64,000 nt of DNA from Herbidospora sakaeratensis (GTDB taxonomy: Bacteria; Actinomycetota; Actinomycetes; Streptosporangiales; Streptosporangiaceae): NCBI RefSeq assembly GCF_001570525.1, contig NZ_BBXC01000030.1, forward strand, positions 1 to 64,000. Reading direction: 5' to 3'. This document shows positions 17,659-26,022 of the stretch, in pieces. Each line of letters starts with the position of its first letter. Position 1 is the stretch's first letter. The notes below the pieces were generated by a model. The model had not been told where the DNA came from. It worked only from the letters and a program-made list of their open reading frames with translations, and did no database searches. A program made the position numbers and the translations under genes.

Positions 17659-18825
17659 GTGACGTGCAAGCACTGCGGCAGGCCCTTGGAAGTACGCCAA
17701 GGACGGGGCCGCCCGAAGGAGTACTGTCCCGAGAGCGACTGCCAGGCCGCCGCCAAAAAATCCCGGGAGCTGCGCCGTTCCACCCCTGGCCTGGACGGCT
17801 CCCTGGCCCGCGCCGAAGAGCTCTACGAGCGCATGGAAAAAGGACTGGCCGCAGCCATAGCCCCCCTGGCCCAAGTGCTGGCCGACGAACTGTCGCCGGC
17901 AGGCGTCGAAGCCCGCCTCAGCGCCGTGCAAGCCGAGGCCCACACCCGCGTTGCCGTCGCCCGGGCCGAGCGGGAACAGGCCTTCGAGCAGGTACGCCTG
18001 GCCCAGGCCGCCACCGAAGACGCGCGCAGGAACGCCCAGCAGGCCGAGCAGCGCGCCGAAGAAGCGGCCGCCGAGCGGGACAACGCGTTCACCGACGCCG
18101 AAAACGCCCGGGAGCAGGCGCTGGCCGCGCTCCGCGAGGCGGCGGCGACCGAGCGGGTCGCCAAGCAGGCCGCCGACGAGGCTCGCCGGCGTACAGAACA
18201 GGCCGAGGCGCGGCGCGATCACGCCGAAGCCGAGACGCAGGAGGCGCGGGCGGCCGCCACGGAGGCCGAGAAGAAGGCCCGGCGCGCGGAGGCCAAGGCG
18301 GCCGCGGCGCAGCGGGACGTTCTGGAGGCGCGCAAAGACGTGGCCACCGCCGAGAAGGCGACCGCCGCGGCGACCGCGCGGGCCGACGCGGCCGAGGCCG
18401 AGCGTGACCGGGCCGTCACGCGGGCGGAGGCCGCCGATCAGGCGCGGGCCGATGCCGCCGCGAGTGCGGCCGAGGCCAAGGCGGAGGTGTCCCGGGTCAC
18501 CGGGTTGCTGGCCACGTCAGAGCAGGCCATGGCCGCAGCTCATAAGGAGCGCGACGTGTTGGCCGCGGATCTGAGCACCAGCCGGGCCGAGGCGGCCGTG
18601 CTCAGGACATCGGGGGAGGCGGCCCAGGCCGAGGTGACCCGGCTTCGTGCCGAGCACGCGGCTGTTCAGGAAAGCGTCGCCACGTTGCGCGCCGAACTCG
18701 CCCTTGAGCGGGCTCGGCTGGGTGACCTGCGGTCGGAGCTGGAGTCGGCTCGTACAGAGGCGGCCGTGCTCAGGGAGCGGGCGGTCGCGGCCGAGCTCAG
18801 GTCCGCGCCTGCCGCCGATGGTTGA
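17659..18825 (+). CDS. Zinc-ribbon plus long coiled-coil protein
   Basis: 388 residues from GTG 17659, eight bases after AGGG; GTG 17650 is an in-frame alternative. The N-terminus holds a Cys4-like zinc ribbon (CKHCGRPLEV, then GRPKEYCPESDC) of the kind also seen at the start of small actinobacterial DNA-binding proteins. From about residue 45 to the end it is an almost uninterrupted Ala/Glu/Arg/Gln-rich coiled coil (repeats such as AEAERDRAVTRAEAADQ). There is no membrane segment or signal peptide. Two perfect palindromes precede it. The arrangement, a DNA-binding head plus coiled coil with palindromes at its own promoter, resembles KfrA-like partition or nucleoid proteins in logic, although KfrA has an HTH rather than a zinc ribbon. 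Function is inferred only. Confidence 0.7.
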   Translation: MTCKHCGRPLEVRQGRGRPKEYCPESDCQAAAKKSRELRRSTPGLDGSLARAEELYERMEKGLAAAIAPLAQVLADELSPAGVEARLSAVQAEAHTRVAVARAEREQAFEQVRLAQAATEDARRNAQQAEQRAEEAAAERDNAFTDAENAREQALAALREAAATERVAKQAADEARRRTEQAEARRDHAEAETQEARAAATEAEKKARRAEAKAAAAQRDVLEARKDVATAEKATAAATARADAAEAERDRAVTRAEAADQARADAAASAAEAKAEVSRVTGLLATSEQAMAAAHKERDVLAADLSTSRAEAAVLRTSGEAAQAEVTRLRAEHAAVQESVATLRAELALERARLGDLRSELESARTEAAVLRERAVAAELRSAPAADG

Positions 18826-18904
18826 GGTCGAATGTAGGGCACGCAGGAGGTCTGGGCGGCGGCCACACCGCTGACAAGATCCGCGCCGCACCAGGAGCCC
18901 GCTG

Positions 18905-19399
18905 TCAGTTGCGCATGGTGAACGTCAGGATGGTGCGGTCGTCAGGTTGCCCGTCGGCGTCGTTCTGCACGCGGATCTGCCTGGTGGCGGCCTGCCCTGG
19001 CCAGAGCAGGAACGTGCCGATGCTCCCCTTGCCCTTCAGCCAGGGAGTGTCCGCGCTGTCACCCTCGAAGAACCAGACGACGATGTTGTCGACGGTCAGG
19101 ATGCCCGAGGCGGCCCACTGGAGCCGGTAGTAGATCTCCGTGCGGATCTCTCCACCGCACTTCGCCCAGGCCTTGAAGCTCCTGGCCGGCCCGCCGATGC
19201 GGCCGGTTTTGCTGAGCGGGAGGGTGTAGCGGCAGCGCTCGTTCTTGCCGAAGTTCTCGTAGTCCATCATGTCGAACGTGATGGTGCCGGTCGCGGTCCG
19301 ATCAGCCAGGGCGGACGCCTGGGCGGCAGGTGCGGCGAGGGCCAGGGAAAGGGCTCCGGCGGTGGCGCCGAGGCCGAGAAAACGGACGATGCGGTTCAC
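18905..19399 (-). CDS. Small secreted protein of unknown function
   Basis: 164 residues from GTG 19399, six bases after AAGGAG. A classical signal peptide is visible (MNRIVRFLGLGATAGALSLA, cleavage near AAQASA). The mature part has two Cys (RCRY, AKCGG), beta-rich spacing and many Trp/Tyr, suggesting a small disulfide-linked beta sandwich outside the cell. It has no catalytic motif I recognise. Its nearest neighbours are unrelated and it appears monocistronic. Confidence 0.7.
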   Translation of the reverse strand: MNRIVRFLGLGATAGALSLALAAPAAQASALADRTATGTITFDMMDYENFGKNERCRYTLPLSKTGRIGGPARSFKAWAKCGGEIRTEIYYRLQWAASGILTVDNIVVWFFEGDSADTPWLKGKGSIGTFLLWPGQAATRQIRVQNDADGQPDDRTILTFTMRN

Positions 19400-19697
19400 C
19401 GGAATCTCCTTGGTGAGGACGATGCTGTCCGCAGTAAAAGCCGGTCTGCTTTCAACGCGCCTTCACGACACCTGTCTGACCGATGCAAGACCCCGCCGCA
19501 GAGCAGGAGCGTGGTGACGGCCAGGGCGGGGACATGCTCCACGCCCTGAGAGCACATTTCCTCGCCCCAGACGCCCCGGGCGGCGGCACCCCGTGGTGGC
19601 TGTTGCCCGATCCGCCCGCGCAAGCACCTTCGGTTCCCACTCTCGCGGGGCAACCTGTGGCGGAATACTCCGTACCGCCGGTCCGTGACCGTTCCCG

Positions 19698-20222
19698 TCA
19701 GGTGAGGTTGGTGACGGTCCGCCAGTTGCGCATGGTCGCCGGGGTCCTGAGACGGCGTCCGACGGCGGGCGGCAGTTTCGCCCGGCCGGTGCCGTTGGGC
19801 AGGTGGAAGTAGATGTCGCGGCCCGCCGTCCACAATTCTTCCGGGGCGAACGAGCCGGCGTCGAACCCGTCGAGCCAGCCGGGCGCGGGCGCCTCGCGCA
19901 GGAAGAGCACCGACACCTTGGTCGGGTCGCTCACCTCGACGGGGCAGCCGTCGACCAGGGCCCGCATCTGGTCCGTGGTCCGCAGGATGACCTCCGTCGT
20001 CAGGCCGAGCCGGGCGGTGAGCGCCTCCTCGAGGTCGTGGGCGACCTTCTCGGCCACGGGTTCGGCGGTGGAGAAGACGACGTTGCCGCTCTGCAGATAG
20101 GTCCGGACGTCGTCGTGCCCCAGGCCCGCGCAGACCGCGCGCAGGTCGGGCATGGCGATCTTCTTGTGGCTGCCGAGGTTCACGGCGCGCAACAGGGCCA
20201 CGTATCGGGTCACACGTCTCAT
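19698..20222 (-). CDS. DUF1697 family protein
   Basis: 174 residues, starting MRRVTRYVALLRAVNLGSHK, the hallmark opening of DUF1697 (R-Y-V/I-A-L-L-R-x-N-V/L-G). Further signature parts are GHDDVRTYLQSGNVVFST and the C-terminal PATMRNWRTVTNL. These are small soluble alpha/beta proteins widespread in actinobacteria with no known activity. ATG 20222 is used; the GTG four codons later would also fit the family. The 298 bp upstream of the preceding gene contains nothing I can name. Confidence 0.85.
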   Translation of the reverse strand: MRRVTRYVALLRAVNLGSHKKIAMPDLRAVCAGLGHDDVRTYLQSGNVVFSTAEPVAEKVAHDLEEALTARLGLTTEVILRTTDQMRALVDGCPVEVSDPTKVSVLFLREAPAPGWLDGFDAGSFAPEELWTAGRDIYFHLPNGTGRAKLPPAVGRRLRTPATMRNWRTVTNLT

Positions 20223-20284
20223 GCTGGCAGCTCATCGGGTGATGCAGGGGGCGGCCCGGTCAGCGGACCGCCCCCGGACCACCG

Positions 20285-20845
20285 CTAGTCTCCGGCCAGC
20301 ACGGTGAAGGAGAACGCACGGCTCGTCGTACGACGCAGCGAAACCTCGCATTTGACCCGCCGCACCACCTCGCCCCGGCTCAGGCCGAGCCCGTGGGCGA
20401 TGAGGCGATCCGGCCGGACCGGCGCCGGGTCGTCGAAGCTCACCTCCACCCGCACCGGCCAGTCACCGTCGAGCGGGACCGGGGGGCCGAGGAGCCGCCA
20501 CGCCCCCGCCCAGTCGAGGCCGAACCCGTTCCGGTGCGCGAAGAGAGGGTTGAGCAGCGTCTCGGCCACCAGGCCGGGGTCGTTGTCCCGATATCCGCGC
20601 AGCGCCACCGCGTCCACCTCCCGCACCGGCACCCGCTCGTGGACGGTCAGCTTGTTCGTCCGGTCGCAGCGGACGCACCGCACGAGCAGCCACACGTCGA
20701 GCAGTTTCCCGTTGGCGTTGACCCGGAACCGGCCCTCCCCGGTGGTCGCTGACGCCGTCCCGCAGTCGACGCAGCGCAGTGACAGCAGTGGCAGCCGGGT
20801 CCGGCGGACGGTCCAGGGCAGCACGATATGAGGTTGTGAAGACAT
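20285..20845 (-). CDS. DUF1062 family protein with zinc-ribbon
   Basis: 186 residues. Two CxxC knuckles near residues 24-27 and 56-59 (RCVDCGTAS, RCVRCDRTNK) suggest a zinc site; the segment VNANGKLLDVWLLVRC between them is the DUF1062 signature. The C-terminal half (DRLIAHGLGLSRGEVVRRV) looks like a short helical DNA- or RNA-binding part. Function is unknown; an RNA polymerase- or translation-related role is only a guess from the zinc ribbon. It is 62 bp upstream of the DUF1697 gene on the same strand and may be co-transcribed. Confidence 0.8.
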   Translation of the reverse strand: MSSQPHIVLPWTVRRTRLPLLSLRCVDCGTASATTGEGRFRVNANGKLLDVWLLVRCVRCDRTNKLTVHERVPVREVDAVALRGYRDNDPGLVAETLLNPLFAHRNGFGLDWAGAWRLLGPPVPLDGDWPVRVEVSFDDPAPVRPDRLIAHGLGLSRGEVVRRVKCEVSLRRTTSRAFSFTVLAGD

Positions 20846-21065
20846 GATCTCTCTGGATCTGACACGAGGCCGATTACGCGCGGCCTCAAACGCCGTTTCA
20901 GCCGGGGGCAGCCCGGCGGAGCCGACGGCGAAGGGTCGGCTGACGGTGCGCGGAAGTACGTGTCAGATCTGGAAAGCAGGCGGGGTCACGCGGTCGTCCT
21001 CTGTCTTCACGGCGGGGGGCCGCAGGCAACCTACGGCCCCGCGAACAAGGAGGACAAACGGTTTT

Positions 21066-21803
21066 CTACATCGGGGTCAGCACGCAGAACTCGTTGCCCT
21101 CGGGGTCGGCGAAGACCGTCCACGGCACGTCGACCTGCCCGATGTTGATGTCGACGGCCCCGAGGGCGCGGATGCGGGCCGCCTCGGCGGCCTGCTCCTC
21201 GCCCGGGTAGGGCCGCAGGTCGAGGTGGACGCGGTTCTTCACCGTCTTCGCGTCGGGGGTGCGGATGAACTCCAGGTAGGGGCCGACGCCCTTGGCCGAG
21301 CGCAGCCGGGCGTGGTCGTCGGTCACCTCGTGGAGGGTCCAGTCGATGGCGGCGTCCCAGAACCGGGCCATGGCGCGCGGGTCGGCGCAGTCGACGACCA
21401 CGGCGGCCACCGGGCCCGTGTCGCGGTAGATCTCGCGGGGTTCGAGCACGCAGAACTCGTTGCCCTCGGGGTCGGCGAGCACCGTCCACGGCACCTCGCC
21501 CTGGCCGATGTCGATGGACGTCGCGCCGAGACTGCGGAGGCGGGCGACCAGGTCGGCGTGGTGGGCCGCCGAGGTGGTGGCGAGGTCGAGGTGGACGCGG
21601 TTCTTGACCGTCTTGGGGTTCGGGTCGTGCACGACGTCGATGCACACGGCCGTCGGGTCGGGGTAGGCGAAGCGCTCGGGTTCGAGGTTGGTCACGCCGG
21701 GGCCCTCGCTGGACAGGCCCCATCCGAGGGCCTGCGCCCAGAAGCGGCCGACCGCTTCGTCGTCGGTGGCTTTCATGTGGATCTGTACCAGCCTCGTCGC
21801 CAT
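21066..21803 (-). CDS. Double-domain VOC (glyoxalase-like) protein
   Basis: 245 residues from ATG 21803 (MATRLVQIHMKATDDEAVGRF). Two tandem halves share the same motifs: KTVKNRVHLDL appears in both, and VPWTVLADPEGNEFCVL in the first is VPWTVFADPEGNEFCVL in the second. These are glyoxalase-like domain-6 type VOC modules, which usually bind a divalent metal or a hydrophobic ligand; many give bleomycin- or antibiotic-type resistance or have unknown substrates. The gene diverges from the methyltransferase with only 33 bp between starts, so both share a promoter region. Confidence 0.85.
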   Translation of the reverse strand: MATRLVQIHMKATDDEAVGRFWAQALGWGLSSEGPGVTNLEPERFAYPDPTAVCIDVVHDPNPKTVKNRVHLDLATTSAAHHADLVARLRSLGATSIDIGQGEVPWTVLADPEGNEFCVLEPREIYRDTGPVAAVVVDCADPRAMARFWDAAIDWTLHEVTDDHARLRSAKGVGPYLEFIRTPDAKTVKNRVHLDLRPYPGEEQAAEAARIRALGAVDINIGQVDVPWTVFADPEGNEFCVLTPM

Positions 21804-21836
21804 GCGGACGATCTTATGCGTGGGTCTAATGGACTC

Positions 21837-22478
21837 ATGCCGAAGCTCTTCGCCCGAATGTGGCCGCGTCTGCGGCAGACCATGGACCGCCGTGGCATGA
21901 CCGAGCACCGCCGCGCGCTGCTCGCCGGACTGTCCGGCCAGGTGGTGGAGGTCGGAGCCGGGGACGGCGCGAACTTCGCGCACTATCCGCCCACCGTGAC
22001 GCGGGTGCTGGCGGTGGAGCCGGAGGCCCTGCTGCGGCGGCACGCCGCGACGTCTGCCGCCGCCGCGCCGGTGCCCGTCGAGGTGAGCGCGGGCACGGCG
22101 GGGCGGTTGCCCGCACTCGACGCGAGCGTCGACGCCGTGGTGTTCTGCCTGGTGCTCTGCTCGATCCCCGACGTCGGCCAGGCGCTCGCCGAGGCGCGGC
22201 GGGTGCTCAGGCCGGGGGGTGAGCTGCGGTTCCTGGAACACGGGAGGGCCGATTCCGCTGGTCTTGTACGCATGCAGCGCGCCCTCGACGCCACGATCTG
22301 GCCGCCGCTGGCGGGCGGGTGCCACACCGGGCGTGACACCGTCGCGTCGCTGGAACGCAGCGGGTTCACGGTCACCGGAGTGCACCGCTACAACTTCCCG
22401 CCGGTCCGCACCCCGTGGTCGTTCCACGCGCGCGGGACCGCGACCGTCAGCCCGACAGGCCCTTCACCGTCGTCGTGA
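21837..22478 (+). CDS. Class I SAM-dependent methyltransferase
   Basis: 213 residues from ATG 21837 (MPKLFARMWPRL). Motif I is VVEVGAGDGANF; the acidic end of strand 2 is VLAVEPE; motif IV region is AVVFCLVLCSIPD; and RVLRPGGELRFLEHG is the post-motif characteristic of the UbiE/Methyltransf_11 group. The N-terminal EHRRALLAGLSG fits the PhcB/UbiE-like family often annotated as phospholipid or quinone methyltransferase-like. The substrate is not predictable. It diverges from the VOC gene and ends 128 bp before the TmpAB fusion. Confidence 0.85.
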   Translation: MPKLFARMWPRLRQTMDRRGMTEHRRALLAGLSGQVVEVGAGDGANFAHYPPTVTRVLAVEPEALLRRHAATSAAAAPVPVEVSAGTAGRLPALDASVDAVVFCLVLCSIPDVGQALAEARRVLRPGGELRFLEHGRADSAGLVRMQRALDATIWPPLAGGCHTGRDTVASLERSGFTVTGVHRYNFPPVRTPWSFHARGTATVSPTGPSPSS

Positions 22479-22567
22479 GGCCGCCGGCCGGCACCACGCG
22501 CTTCAGCCTCACGAACCGGGCCCGCGCCGCTCGACGGGATTTCACCTTCCGGACATCTCGGCCCGCA

Positions 22568-22585
22568 AAGTTGGCTATACAACTT
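22568..22585. promoter_or_regulatory. Operator candidate for the GntR/UTRA regulator
   Basis: AAGTTGGCTATACAACTT is a palindrome (AAGTTG/CAACTT around GCTATA) ending 21 bases before the TmpAB start. The central CTATA/TATAC resembles HutC-subfamily GntR operators (for example the PhnF type TGGTATAGACCA). The only nearby HutC-type regulator is encoded convergently at 24137-24901. Confidence 0.55.
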
Positions 22586-22606
22586 GGCGAACCGACGAGG
22601 ACGATC

Positions 22607-24163
22607 ATGCTGGACAACCCGATGTGGCTGCGGGACAACTGCCCATGCCCCGACTGCCGCGACCCGCACAGCGGGCAGAAGTTCTTCCAGATCACCGACC
22701 TGCCCGACGACCTGGCCGTCGGCACGGTGGTCGAGCGCCCGGACGAGGTGGAGGTGACCTGGCTCCCCGACGGCCACCGGTCGGTCTACCGCCGCGACTG
22801 GCTGACCGCCCCGGCCCCGGTCGACCACCGCAGCGAAGCCGGCAAGCGCCTGTGGGCCGCCGCCGACCTGGCCCACGCACCGGAAGCCGATTGGCACGCC
22901 TACCTGTCCGTGCCCGGCGAACGCGTGCGGGTGCTGGAGGCCGTGCAGCGGCTCGGGTTCGCCCTGCTGCGCGGGGTGCCCGTCGAGGAGGGCCGGGTGC
23001 TGGAGGTCGCGCGGTCGTTCGGGTACGTCCGGGAGACCAACTACGGGCAGTTGTTCGACGTCCGGGTGGAGCCCGCGCCCGGCAACCTGGCCTTCACCTC
23101 GCGGGCCATCGCCCCACACACCGACAACCCCTACCGCGACCCCGTGCCGACCATCCAGTTGCTGCACTGTCTCGCCAACGCGGCCGAGGGCGGCGACTCG
23201 GGGCTCGTCGACGGCTTCCACGCCGCCGCGCTGCTGCGCGCGGAGGACCCGGAGGCGTTCGCGGTGCTGACCCGGACCCCGGTCCCGTTCGTCTACCGCG
23301 ACGCGCAGACCGAGCTGACCGCGTTCCGGCCGCTCATCGACGTCGACCCCCTCGGGCACGTGCGGGAGGTGCGGTTCAACAACCGCTCGTTCGGCACGCT
23401 GCGCTCACCGGGCGCGTTCTACAACGCCTACCGCGCCTTCGCGAAGCTGCTCGCGCGCCCCGAACTGATGTTGACGTTCCGCCTGGGACCGGGCGACTGC
23501 CTCATCTTCGACAACACCCGGCTCCTGCACGCCCGCACCGCCTTCGAGCAGAGCGGCGCCCGGCACCTGCAGGGCGCGTACGCCGACCTCGACGGCCTGG
23601 CCAGCACGCTGGCGGTGCTGCGCCGGACCGCGGCGCTGGACGAGCTCGAAGCGCTGTTCACCGGCCCCGGGACGGGCGACTACCTGGGCGAACCGGTCAC
23701 CATGGCCGAGCACATGCTCCAGGCCGCCGCGCTCGCCGAGGCGTCCGGAGCGCCCGCGCACCTGGTCGCGGCGGCGCTGCTGCACGACCTCGGTCACCTC
23801 GAAGGGGGAGCCGAGCTCATGTCGGGCGTCGACAACCGCCACAGCCACACCGGGGCCGAGGTGCTGGGCCGCTGGTTCGGGCCGGAGGTGACCGAGCCGG
23901 TCCGGCTGCACGTCGCCGCCAAGCGCTACCTGTGCGCGGTCGAACCCGGCTACCGGGCCCGGCTCTCGGAGGCGTCGGAGTTCACCCTCCAGGTGCAGGG
24001 CGGCCCGATGAGCCAGGAGGAGGCGGCCGTGTTCGCGGCGCTGCCGGGCGCGGCCGACGCGGTGGCGGTGCGGCGCTGGGACGACGAGGCGAAGGTCGCG
24101 GGCGCGCCGACCCCCGGATTCGGCCACTACCGCCCGCTACTGGCCCGGCTGCTGCGCCGCTGA
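22607..24163 (+). CDS. TmpA-TmpB fusion: organophosphonate dioxygenase plus PhnZ-like HD oxygenase
   Basis: 518 residues from ATG 22607 (MLDNPMWLRDNCPCPDC). Residues 1-350 are a gamma-butyrobetaine-hydroxylase-like Fe(II)/2-oxoglutarate oxygenase: N-terminal zinc Cys (CPCPDC), HTD of the iron site in IAPHTDNPYRDP, distal His in NTRLLHARTAF. Residues about 355-518 are an HD-domain protein with the PhnZ-specific ligands Tyr-x-x-Glu in DYLGEPV, HD in LLHDLGH, later His in HSHTGAEV, and the conserved LHVAAKRYLCAVEP. TmpA hydroxylates 2-(trimethylammonio)ethylphosphonate and TmpB, a mixed-valent diiron oxygenase, cleaves the C-P bond to glycine betaine and phosphate; elsewhere they are separate proteins. 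The fusion would channel the hydroxylated intermediate. A GntR-type operator precedes it. A 2-aminoethylphosphonate (PhnY/PhnZ-like) specificity is the main alternative, but the betaine-hydroxylase-like N-half favours TmpA. Confidence 0.85.
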   Translation: MLDNPMWLRDNCPCPDCRDPHSGQKFFQITDLPDDLAVGTVVERPDEVEVTWLPDGHRSVYRRDWLTAPAPVDHRSEAGKRLWAAADLAHAPEADWHAYLSVPGERVRVLEAVQRLGFALLRGVPVEEGRVLEVARSFGYVRETNYGQLFDVRVEPAPGNLAFTSRAIAPHTDNPYRDPVPTIQLLHCLANAAEGGDSGLVDGFHAAALLRAEDPEAFAVLTRTPVPFVYRDAQTELTAFRPLIDVDPLGHVREVRFNNRSFGTLRSPGAFYNAYRAFAKLLARPELMLTFRLGPGDCLIFDNTRLLHARTAFEQSGARHLQGAYADLDGLASTLAVLRRTAALDELEALFTGPGTGDYLGEPVTMAEHMLQAAALAEASGAPAHLVAAALLHDLGHLEGGAELMSGVDNRHSHTGAEVLGRWFGPEVTEPVRLHVAAKRYLCAVEPGYRARLSEASEFTLQVQGGPMSQEEAAVFAALPGAADAVAVRRWDDEAKVAGAPTPGFGHYRPLLARLLRR

Positions 24164-24901
24164 CGGCAGGCGCGACAACGTGGAGGTCGCGATCGAGTTG
24201 TGCACGGTGAAGGCCACCGTCCCGGGCAGGTAGCGGTCTTCTGACCACTCCACCGGCTGCCCGGCCGGGTCGGTGGTGCGGCGGCGTTCGCGCAGCAGCG
24301 CGGCCCCCTCGGGACAGCCGAGAAGCCGGGCGTCGTCGGGGTCGGCGAAGGCCAGGTCGATGGTGTGCTCGGCGTCGGCGAAGACGATGCCGTGGTCGAG
24401 CAGCCGTTCGGTGTAGGAGACGGTGTCGGGGGGCAGCGCGGCCACGATGCGGCCGACCCGCGACGGGTAGCAGGTGCGCTCGATCATCACGGGGCGTCCC
24501 GACAGGGTGCGCACCCGCAGGGCGGCGTACACCTGCGCGCCGGGGCGCAGCCGCAGGCGGGTCTGTTCCTCGTCGTCGGCGGGGCGGACGGTCAGCGATT
24601 CGAGCACCCCGCCCGGCTCCTCGCCGATCGAGCGGGCCCAGTTGGTGAAGCTCAGCAGTTCGGCGAAGCTCTGCACCGGCGCGGCGCCGAGCACGACCCG
24701 CCGGGTGCCGCGCCGCGAGGTGACCACGCCCCCGGCCCGCAGCAGGGCCAGCGCCTGCCGGATCGTGCCCCGGGAGACGCCGTAGTGCTCGGCCAGCGCC
24801 GACTCGGCCGGCAACCGCCCGTCGGCTCCGTAGGCCCCGCCCGCGACGGCGTCGCGGAGGTCGGCCGCCACCCGGCGGTAGAGCACGTCACGGTCGTCCA
24901 C
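24137..24901 (-). CDS. GntR-family (HutC/PhnF subfamily) regulator with UTRA domain
   Basis: 254 residues from GTG 24901 (DDRDVLYRRVAADLRDAVAGG). The winged helix shows LPAESALAEHYGVSRGTIRQALALL; the C-terminal UTRA domain spans about residues 90-245 with the usual RPVMIERTCYP and WSEDRYLPGTVAFTVH. UTRA domains bind small ligands and release DNA. It is convergent with the TmpAB fusion (27-bp overlap of the 3' ends), so it probably controls that gene through the palindrome at 22568. Its own start is not certain: the ribosome-binding site is weak. Confidence 0.85.
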   Translation of the reverse strand: MDDRDVLYRRVAADLRDAVAGGAYGADGRLPAESALAEHYGVSRGTIRQALALLRAGGVVTSRRGTRRVVLGAAPVQSFAELLSFTNWARSIGEEPGGVLESLTVRPADDEEQTRLRLRPGAQVYAALRVRTLSGRPVMIERTCYPSRVGRIVAALPPDTVSYTERLLDHGIVFADAEHTIDLAFADPDDARLLGCPEGAALLRERRRTTDPAGQPVEWSEDRYLPGTVAFTVHNSIATSTLSRLPSAAQQPGQ

Positions 24902-24919
24902 CCACCTATGATCCAGGGC

Positions 24920-25390
24920 ATGACGGACCGATGTGACTGCGGGGCGGCCGCCGGGCCGCTCGGCCGGTGCGCCGACTACTACTACGCGATCCTCGCCGAG
25001 GAGCAGGCCGACCCGGGCATGTACCGCTGGCACAACCCCGTCGTCTGCTGCTACCTGCTGCAACACCCGGCCGAGGGTCATCAGAACCACTTCGACGTCC
25101 AGTTCCGCTGGTTGCAGCTGCTGCTCGACCAGGGGGTCGAGGCGGTGGTGCGGGTGGCGGCCTACCAGGTCTCGCGCAACCGGCACGGCTCGCGCCGGGG
25201 CTATGACATGACGCCGCTGGAGAAGTACGCGCCGCTGCCGCCGGGCGAGCCGGCGACCGGTTTCGCCGCCTCGTTCAGCGCGCTGCCCGTGGTCGGCGGC
25301 AGTTTCGTGTTCGACGGCGTCGAGGCCTACGGGCGGCGCGTCGAGGCCGTCGCCGCGGCGACCGTCGAGCGGCTCAGCGCTCGAACCTGA
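24920..25390 (+). CDS. DUF5946 family protein
   Basis: 156 residues from ATG 24920 (MTDRCDCGAAAGPLGRCADYYY); ATG 24908 is an alternative. The N-terminal CDCGA with later RCADYYYAILAEE and HNPVVCCYLLQHPA match DUF5946, a family with two short Cys pairs and no known activity. It starts only 19 bp from the divergent GntR gene, so the two share a regulatory region; a link to phosphonate use is possible but unproven. Its 3' end overlaps the convergent P-loop gene by 17 bp. Confidence 0.7.
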   Translation: MTDRCDCGAAAGPLGRCADYYYAILAEEQADPGMYRWHNPVVCCYLLQHPAEGHQNHFDVQFRWLQLLLDQGVEAVVRVAAYQVSRNRHGSRRGYDMTPLEKYAPLPPGEPATGFAASFSALPVVGGSFVFDGVEAYGRRVEAVAAATVERLSART

Positions 25391-25970
25391 CCTCTTTGAG
25401 CCGGTCGGCCCCGGCCCGGGTCACCACGTGGGCCGTGAGGGCGGGCGCGGGGTCTCCGTTCTGTACGCGGCCAAGAAGCCGCCCCCACCTGCGGATGTGC
25501 CGGCCGAAGGCGGCCTTGGGCACCACCCGCCCCCGGGTCTGCTGCCCGGCCATCGCCAGGTCGGGCGGGGTGTCGAGCATCAGCAGGTGCAGCCGGGTGC
25601 CGCGCCGGACGGCCAGCCAGGCCAGCACGTACAGGACGAAGACGCCGCAGCCCCGGTTGTGGGCGATCACCGGGCCGGTGCGCATGGCCCGGGAGATGCG
25701 GGACATGTGGGTGACCCAGGTGATCGCGGTGCGCACCGGTTTGGGCGCCCATGGGATGCGGCCCCGCCAGTGGAGCCGCGACTGGTAGCTGTCGATGACC
25801 GTCAGGCCGCCCCGGGCGACGGGCCGGGTCTCCTCGCCGGTGAGGGCGTAGAGGCGGCGCAGCAGCGTGGTCTTCCCGGCGCCCGGCAGGCCGGTCAGGA
25901 TCACCAATGATCCCGGCGGATAACGCAGTGTGTCGGCCGTCCTGCCGGCGGCCGGTACCCCCAGGGTCAA
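25374..25970 (-). CDS. P-loop ATP/GTP-binding protein (zeta-toxin/kinase-like)
   Basis: 198 residues. The Walker A motif is LTGLPGAGKTTLLRRL near residue 30. The segment VIDSYQSRLHWRGRIPW corresponds to the substrate-proximal part of small kinase-like AAA_33/zeta-type proteins, and HLLMLDTPPDLAMAGQQTRGR holds the lid-type Arg residues. No signal peptide. These are usually uncharacterised small-molecule kinases in actinobacteria. A toxin role is not suggested by the context because no antitoxin lies beside it. The start at 25970 is the first Met. Confidence 0.65.
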   Translation of the reverse strand: MTLGVPAAGRTADTLRYPPGSLVILTGLPGAGKTTLLRRLYALTGEETRPVARGGLTVIDSYQSRLHWRGRIPWAPKPVRTAITWVTHMSRISRAMRTGPVIAHNRGCGVFVLYVLAWLAVRRGTRLHLLMLDTPPDLAMAGQQTRGRVVPKAAFGRHIRRWGRLLGRVQNGDPAPALTAHVVTRAGADRLKEVRFER

Positions 25971-26022
25971 GCTGTCCCCTCCCGTTGTCCTTCATGATGG
26001 CGAAGAAATCGCGGGGATGGGC

